From Euglena gracilis (Eukaryota > Euglenida > Euglenophyceae > Euglenales), in NCBI GenBank assembly GCA_039621445.1, contig CP154954.1, forward strand, positions 47,843,847-47,907,846: a stretch of 64,000 nucleotides of DNA, written 5' to 3'. The notes below the pieces were generated by a model. It searched no databases. It worked only from the letters and a program-made list of their open reading frames with translations, and was not told the DNA's origin. The position numbers and the translations under genes were made by a program. This document shows positions 57,546-64,000 of the stretch, one piece after another. Within the stretch, counting starts at the first letter, position 1. Each line of letters starts with the position of its first letter.

Positions 57546-57959
57546 GGTGGACACAGCCAGATGCAAAATGATTTTCTTCTGAGAGAATTCAAAAGATAAT
57601 TTGGTGAATGCATTATGGCATGGCACATAAAATCTGTCTAGCGTAGTGTTGTGGATTTTCAACGCCCTTTGTGGCTTTGTTTTGTTGGTTATATTCGGTC
57701 AGAAGAATCGAACCCGAACATCATATCATGCAATCCGCATATTTAAAATATGAATAACTCCTGTAAATGGCATCTGTCTGTGGATTGTGCAAAGGTTTAG
57801 AGCAGCCAACAAAAAAATTGCACTTTTTACAATTTGCATTTTTGTTATTATTTGCTTCATAATTCTTTGAAATCCCGAAAACCCCCAACAAATTAACAGG
57901 CATATCCGAGATAATTCATCGGTTATGCTTCAACAAAGCGACTGCCCAGGCGGTTCTTG

Positions 57960-58385
57960 TGGGGCAGCCACGGCTTGGGGGGTGTCATTTGAGGGGCCGG
58001 GTGGGGGGTTGAGGGCCGACTCCAGCTCAGATACATACACCGGCGGTGCGCCGAGAGAGGCGGCGCCTTGCTATGAAGAGACTGCCAGGGAAGGCCTCCA
58101 GATAGATCCGAAGAATTCAAAATTCAAAATGAGTCAACGCGTTGCCTTACTGGAGATTGAGTACTGCAGACCAGAACTGCTGTTCCCACTGCAACTCCCT
58201 TGCACACTCAAAAATTCCTGCCTCACCATTCACACCCCTTCCCACCGGGAGGGAAAGGCAGCTCCTGCCGGCGGTGCGCACTATGGGGCGGCGGCCGTGG
58301 TCCTTCTCGGGGAAGACCGCCAGCCCCGACAGCCCCCGGTGTGGGCCACGGGGCCTCTGTTGCGATGGGAGCTGCATTTTGTGCC
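57960..58385 (-). CDS. Two weak candidate exons, unidentified
   Basis: At about 58385-58255 a frame reads GLSGLAVFPEKDHGRRPIVR, and at about 58065-57960 another reads PPVYVSELESALNPPPG. Both are GC-rich and lie on the same strand as the neighbouring exon chain, but splice borders were not resolved. Confidence 0.25.
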
Positions 58386-58996
58386 TTGACTGATTGGCTG
58401 CCATGGGAAATACAAGCACCGGTGCAGGGGGTCGGACCTGGCGAACCCCAGCTTGTCAGCATAATGCAGGTGCGTGATGGACGTTCTGGGTGGAAACTTG
58501 CTTCTGACTTCTGTGCTGGGGAACACAGGACGAGTCTGGGGGGGACCCGCATAACACAGTGTGCAAACACGCTTGATGCACGCCCAAACATGCGCATGCA
58601 CACGCCGGTTTTCAAAAAAACTAGTGCACACCGACTGACACACTGACCCAAACACGGCGAAGAAGGAACCCCCGGGGTGGGGACTGGTGAAGCGACGACC
58701 GGGCGGTGGACGGCAGAGAGGACAGGGTCGGGGCTTCGGCTGCAGGGGAGGGGGAGGCCGGGGCGGGGGACGCGGGGCCCGAAATGTCGCGTTGGTGGGG
58801 GTCCGCAGAAAGACCGGGGGGGGGGGGGAATCTGCGTGCTTCAAGGCCAGTGGGACGGGAGAGTGGCCAAGCCCAAGCTATGCTGGGCGACTGGCTTTGG
58901 TGGTCGGGGCATTTGGCAAAAAAATAAATGGACCAAAACACATGCTGTTCATCCCCCGTTCGCTTGGAGCAGTTGACGGCAATGTTCTGCCATAAG

Positions 58997-60500
58997 GGTG
59001 GTCATTCACGGGAGGTGGGGCGACCGTTGGTAGGGCCGCGGCTGGCCGCGGCCAACCGCGGCCCCACCAGAACTTTTTTTAGGTGGGGCTGCGGCCAACC
59101 GCAGCCCCACCAAAATTTTTTATTGGTGGGGCTGCGGCCGGCCGCGGCCCCACCACAGTTACATTTTAAGATGGAGTTTAAAGAAATGGTGGGGCCGCGG
59201 CCGGCCGCGGTCCCACCAAAAAAAAATTTTGGTAGGGCCGCGGCGGGCCGCGGCCCTACCATGCCACAGCACAACGGAATGAGGTGGGGTCGCGGCCGAC
59301 CGCGGTCGACCGCGGTCGGCCGCGACCCCACCCAGAAAAAAGGAAAGGTTGGGTCGCGGTCGGCCGCGGCCGACCGCGACGCAACCTCCCATGACTGTCC
59401 GAGCAGCACTTTCAGGTGAACTGCATGACTCAGTGGGAACAGTAATTGGACATATTGGAGCAGAGGAATGGCATGCACAAACAAGAAATCAAAGGTATTC
59501 CCTGTGGGCAGTGCAGACAGTAGCAGAGCCCACTGCCATGTGGAAGGGAGTGTGGCTTGACGGGGAGGGGGTGGGATGCTGGGAAACAATAATTTGGTAA
59601 CACCACAGAGCCGGAGAAATTTTCAGGCCAACCAAACAGGAATAAAAATACTTTTGAATGAGTGCATTCCTGCATAAGAAAAAATATGTTTCTTTTAAAC
59701 CGGTTGGAAAATTTCCCCCTACAGGGTACCAGCTACCCCAAAGAGTCGCCCAACTAGGGTTAATACACATGGGGGGACCCTCGCTCGGCGCCTTCGGCAC
59801 CTCGCCCGGGTCCCCCCCATGTTTTTCACCCTAGTTGGGCGACTCTTTGGGTTCGCTGTGTACCCTGTAGAGGGAAATATAGCAACGATGAGCGGGATGG
59901 TTGCAACCATTGGGGATGAAATCGTAACCCTAACCCTATTCCTTCTAATAACCTCAGAAATTCTCCCGGTATGGGAATATTTTTAAATAAAATTACTTTT
60001 GAACGAGCGCATTCCTGCGTAAGAAAAAATATTGAACAGTGCTCGGACAGTCATGGGAGGTGGGGTCGCCGACCGCGGCCGGCCGCGGCCGACCGTGGCA
60101 GATGGCGACCCAACCAGAAAATGCATTTTGGTAGGGCCGTGGCCGACCGCGGCCCTAACAAAAAAATGCACTTGGTGGGGCCGCGGCCGACCGTGGCCCC
60201 ACCAAAAAAATTTTTTGGTGGGGCCGCGGTCGGCCGCGGCCCTACCACAGCGAAATTTGGCTGTCAAAATTTTGAATTGGTGGGGCCGCGGTCGGCCGCG
60301 GCCCCACCAAAATATTTTTATGGTGGGGCCGCGGCCGGCCGCAGCCCCACCAATTCAAAATTTTGAGAGCCAAATTTGGCTGTTGTAGGGCCGCGGTCGG
60401 CCGCGGCCCCACCAAAATCCCGTTTTGGTAGGTTGACGGCCGGCCGCGGCCGACCGCGGCACCCACCTCCCACGAACCCACCTCCCGTGACATCCCACCC
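58997..60500. mobile_element. Composite element 2 with hairpin-array ends
   Basis: Same plan as 55861-57324: left end GGGTGGTCATTCACGGGAGG, right end CCTCCCGTGACATCCCACCC, terminal arrays of GC palindromes (59026-59393 and 60060-60470), and between them a sequence homologous to copy 1 (for example GCATGCACAAACAAGAAAT) plus the 59716 foldback. The left array here has about eight hairpins and the right about nine. No transposase frame recognised. Confidence 0.7.
59716..59875. repeat. 160-bp foldback inside composite element 2
   Basis: Diverged copy of the 56504 foldback with the same arms and a GGCGCC-TTC-GGCACC centre. Confidence 0.85.
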
Positions 60501-60834
60501 CTGCCAGAATGCCTGGTGGAGGGCCACACCCTCAGTCAATCAAATATTTTCCTACTAAATGTGCCGCAGTCCACCTCTCTCCACAAAAACACTGATATTT
60601 TCAAAAACACGTAGGATAGTGGTGGATGACTTTCTGCCAACCATTCCACCAGAAAATCTGAGCTCGGAGTCAGAAAAGAGCAACCAAAAATGAAGCGATG
60701 CCAAACATTTTGGGGAAACACTGCAAAAAAAAAACACTTGAAATTCCAGGCCATTTTCCATTGAACAGAAAGAAAAGGTGGCAGAATGTTGCTGCCGTCT
60801 TCTTGAAACACCAACGCGGGCTGCGGATCCTCAC

Positions 60835-63002
60835 CTGCAGTCCGTGCGAGGTATGCAAAGCGGCCTTGTGAGGCCATCCCGTAGCCCCGGCGTGCCATGT
60901 CATTCGCAATGGCCTGAGAGGAAATGGGCGGTAGGCCCTCCATCAAGATGATACTTGCAGGACGATATCTTGGCAAACAGGTAACACACGGTGGTACCCA
61001 AGGTGGCATTAACCCCCAAAGAAAGTCACCAGTACCTTATATTTTGGGTTTCAGCTTTAGACTCTCCTCCCAACTTGTTATGACATTTTGTGTGACACAT
61101 ACTGTCCTGATAACTGTGGCCTCCCAAGAGACTCACCTACTCTTTGGAGACCTGTTTGTGGTTGCAGAAAAACTGGTGGTCGCTGGATAAAGAACACAGG
61201 AGGGCTGCCACAAGTTACTTGTTGATTTTGGTGGCACATTGTCCACCTTACAAAAGGAACACGGGATACGCACGCACACCACACACACAACACACACACA
61301 ACCCAGCCACCACGCACATGCTTGCGCAGCAGTGGTCACACACCTGGTCCAGCTCGTCCATCACCTGGCGGTGGAACGCGGACTCCGGGGGGTGTGGGGG
61401 CGTGTCGCTCCCGCTGGGGGAGAAGGGCGGCGGCGTGAGCGGCGACCACGCCCACATCCCCAGCCCGCCGCCGCAGGTCCGGCCGCTGCGTCCCGCAGAC
61501 CCCGCCGGTGGGAGGAGGCCTGCGGGAGGGGGATGGAGGCCTTGCCCGACACCGATGGAGGTATGGAACTTTTCAGGCATTGGGGTGAGCATGTGGCCGT
61601 GTTGATACGGTACATTTCTGGTTGAGCTCGCCCCGGATAAATGGCTGAGTGGGGGTGTGCCCGGGACCAGTTGGTTAACGCCGGCACAGCTGCATGGCCA
61701 CGAACGTGCTGGTTTTTCAAAAGAAAAACTCATAGCACCCAGTCATAACAGTCCCGGACCACAACACCAAAAACACGAGACGGAAATATGCCACGCGCAA
61801 AGATGACTTGCGCTTTTTTTGGACATAAGGTGAACGGTGTACGACATATTTGGCAGCGAATGACGACGACGTGTCTGAGAATTAATGGGGTTCGTAGCTC
61901 GGGGAGAGGGAAAATGCGATTGGAACGACGGGCAGACACGGGGAAAGGTGATGATACAGGTGAAATGGATAAAAGCTGTGCTTCAAAGACCGTCAGAAGC
62001 CACTTCAGGTCCCCGCCAAAACAATCTGCCTTCCGCCTGCCCCATTCTTCGGAGTGAGTTGCAAACTTGGGCCCGATGTTGCCATCAGTCTCCGGAATTT
62101 CAGGGTCACAAAATTTCCTGTGAAGAAAATAAAAACGCCCACAAAACTGGCTAATTCCCCTGCGCGTGGTGGACTTCAGATGTCACTGGGAAGAGGCCGC
62201 GATATATTATCATTTGTGTGGCGATGATCTGTGCAACAACGGTGTCGGCCTCCTTGTAACTCGTCCTCCACCGGCTGGAGGAGTGGGCCGGCAGACTTGG
62301 ACTTCATAGCAGCTGGGGGGCAGGGAGCAGGGGCAGTGGCAGCCGTTAAGAAAAGAAACTTTTTGTTTGGACATGTGTGCGTATGAGTGTGAGAGCATCC
62401 CCCCCCAGGAAACTGTCACCTGTCAGGTACTTAGATGCTTGATGACCTGACAGAGGTATGTGGCAGGCCCCTATAGTGACAGTATCCCAGGGTCCAGATC
62501 AGAGGGAAAAAGGTGGCACTTTCGACCCCCCATTTACCAACAGTCCAGAAAAAAACCGCTTTTCACATTTTGGTTTGGGCATAAAATCTAATTATTTTTC
62601 ACCTTCGAAAAAAATCCATTTTCCGGGAGAAAACGTCAAATTTTCCATTTTCCTATGTGACAGGTCAGCGGGTACTATGGAGTTCAGGTGACAGTTTCCC
62701 AGGGGAGGGGGGCATCAGGCAAACCCCCATTTTCCTCCCGCCCCCATCCTGGCCAGCTGGTTGAAGAAGAACGCCGCCTGGTCGGCCTCCCCGACCACAA
62801 ACACCTCCGCCTTCACCTTGAACTGCTGGCCCGCAGGCCGCCGTCCGGCACGGCCGCCGACACGCCCCGGGACACTCCCGGGGATTCCGGGCCGAGCCAC
62901 GCCACACAGCGCCGCGGGACGCCGGCCTGGCCCCAGCCACTCCTTCACGACGCTCTCCTTGATCTGGCTCTGCAGCACCCGCTCCACCACGGCGCTGGTC
63001 CC
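60835..63002 (-). CDS. Exon chain of an unidentified gene
   Basis: Exons 63002-62934 (GTSAVVERVLQSQIKESVV), 62828-62755 (FKVKAEVFVVGEADQAAFFF), 61519-61344 (ending SAFHRQVMDELDQ) and 60913-60835 (AIANDMARRGYGMASQGRF). The 62934/62828 intron is nonconventional, with CAGGCCG pairing CGGCCTG. The 61344/60913 intron is conventional, with donor CAG|GTGTG and acceptor CCTCTCAG, and it joins in phase 0. The 60835 donor is GTGAGG. I do not recognise the protein; it has alpha-helical and beta-strand character and no membrane segment. It may continue left into the candidate exons at 57.3-58.4 kb. Confidence 0.6.
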
Positions 63003-63809
63003 GCCGGCAGGGCGGCCCCCGGCGACCCAGCCGAGCCCCGAGGACGCCGAAAAGCCCCAGCGTTTGTTTCAAATGAAAAAAAGAAGTGAATGAATTTATG
63101 CGTATGAATACGAATGATGAAAAATGAGCACAGGAGGGTTTTCCGGCCCTAAATAAACACTCTGCAGACTGGCCAAACCACAAGAAAATCGCCTTCTGAC
63201 GGGGGGGGATAAAGAAAGGTGTGCCAAGCATTTTTTTGCAGAACCAAAAAGCTCAATTAACACCTCGCCCAACACATCCCCCCCGAAATTGCCAAACCCA
63301 GGTTGTGTTGGGTTTGAGCCTGATAAGGTGTCAGGATCCCCAGACTTTTTGAGCCTGTGGCCCTGGAGATTGTCGGCAGCCAACATTGGGAATCAGCCAC
63401 AGGCAACCAGGAAGCACAACAAAGAAAAAAAATAGACTTTGATATAGGCGGTGGGTGGTGAAAAGGGGGTGGCCGGCAGGCAGAAAAAAGGTCCGGCGAC
63501 AGGGGTGGATCTCCCAGATTCACTTTTTCTTGGTGAGCCCCCGGGGCTGGCACCTTTTTTTACCCGCCCATTTTGTTTGAGAACCCAGTCAAACACGAAC
63601 CCCCTCCCCCGGGGGTCCACCAACACCAACCCATCCATCAAAACCAACCCAAAATCAGCCCTGAATTTTTCCCTCGACTCACAGGTGGGGGGGGGGGTCC
63701 AGCGGCTGAACCTACCCACCAGTCTCAAAAATCACCGGGGGGGGGGAGGGGTTGAACTGGTGTTAAACGGTTCGACCCCTCTGAGTTGAATGAATCTCTA
63801 ATCGAGGAC

Positions 63810-64000
63810 CCCGCAGCGTTGTGGCAGACGGTGAGGGGCATCGCCCCGGGCGCCGTTGTCACAGCCGTCGCAGCCGCACAGCCGGCCCGCCCGCGCCACG
63901 CAGTCCAGGCAGCCCGCCGCCGCATACCCCCGGGCCTCGGCGTAGGCCGCCATCGCGTCCATGTCGACGCGGTCGATGATGGCCAGCATCGCCGCCCCCG
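63810..64000 (-). CDS. Partial exon running off the right edge, unidentified
   Basis: Open GC-rich frame reading MLAIIDRVDMDAMAAYAEAR followed by a Cys-rich GCLDCVARAGRLCGCDGCD. A GT donor follows GGG at 63810. It is probably an upstream exon of the 60835-63002 gene. The Cys spacing suggests a metal-binding or disulphide segment, but no family is recognised. Confidence 0.45.

Noticed and set aside
59005-60490. CRISPR array
   Set aside because: Repeats are palindromes with variable arms and short AT spacers, in a eukaryotic gene-rich region with no cas genes.

Overview
The window looks like nuclear DNA of a euglenid (Euglena-like) protist. The main evidence is that its genes are cut by two kinds of introns. 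Conventional GT-AG introns occur beside introns that lack GT/AG and instead have CAG at intron positions +4 to +6 base-pairing with CTG at -8 to -6. That geometry is the published hallmark of euglenid nonconventional introns. I found at least seven junctions of this kind that restore reading frame and recognised protein motifs. GC-rich exons, long (CA)n/(GT)n and TACA microsatellites, TTAGGG-type repeats and single-strand gene order fit the same picture. Species is not determined.

All recognised genes lie on the minus strand, head to tail. From right to left they are: exons of an unidentified gene (about 57.3-64 kb, open at the right edge); an EF-hand/C2 protein with a Pro/Ala-rich N-terminal part (50.2-55.0 kb); a metacaspase (46.4-49.9 kb); a membrane receptor-type class III adenylate cyclase with a Cache-like ectodomain, a transmembrane segment, a HAMP-like linker and a catalytic domain (29.8-43.8 kb); a membrane-anchored GH18 glycoside hydrolase reconstructed completely from 11 exons (13.0-20.5 kb); a complete GAR1 H/ACA snoRNP protein (10.0-11.9 kb); and two poorly identified genes at the left (2.0-3.7 kb, 7.0-7.6 kb). 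The genes do not form an obvious pathway. Their shared orientation may reflect euglenozoan-style transcription with spliced-leader addition, which is inference.

Most other sequence is repeats. Several families of 190-480 bp foldback elements begin CAGG and end CCTG, carry terminal inverted repeats, C/G homopolymer blocks and often a central GC hairpin. Four have perfect 8-bp target-site duplications (TSDs), and two more have near-perfect ones. The central observation is that a CAG...CTG element with an 8-bp TSD has exactly the 3-nt/5-nt border offset of a nonconventional intron, so splicing it out regenerates the pre-insertion sequence. One element (3065-3508) sits exactly as such an intron inside a putative coding exon. 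A second system is a pair of about 1.45-kb composite elements (55.9-57.3 and 59.0-60.5 kb) ended by arrays of GC-rich hairpins whose arms vary in compensatory fashion.

Caveats: all gene models are hand-spliced from sequence alone. Homopolymer runs of C/G may be assembly-unreliable. N-termini of the cyclase, metacaspase and EF-hand/C2 genes, and one cyclase junction near 30.9-31.5 kb, remain unresolved.
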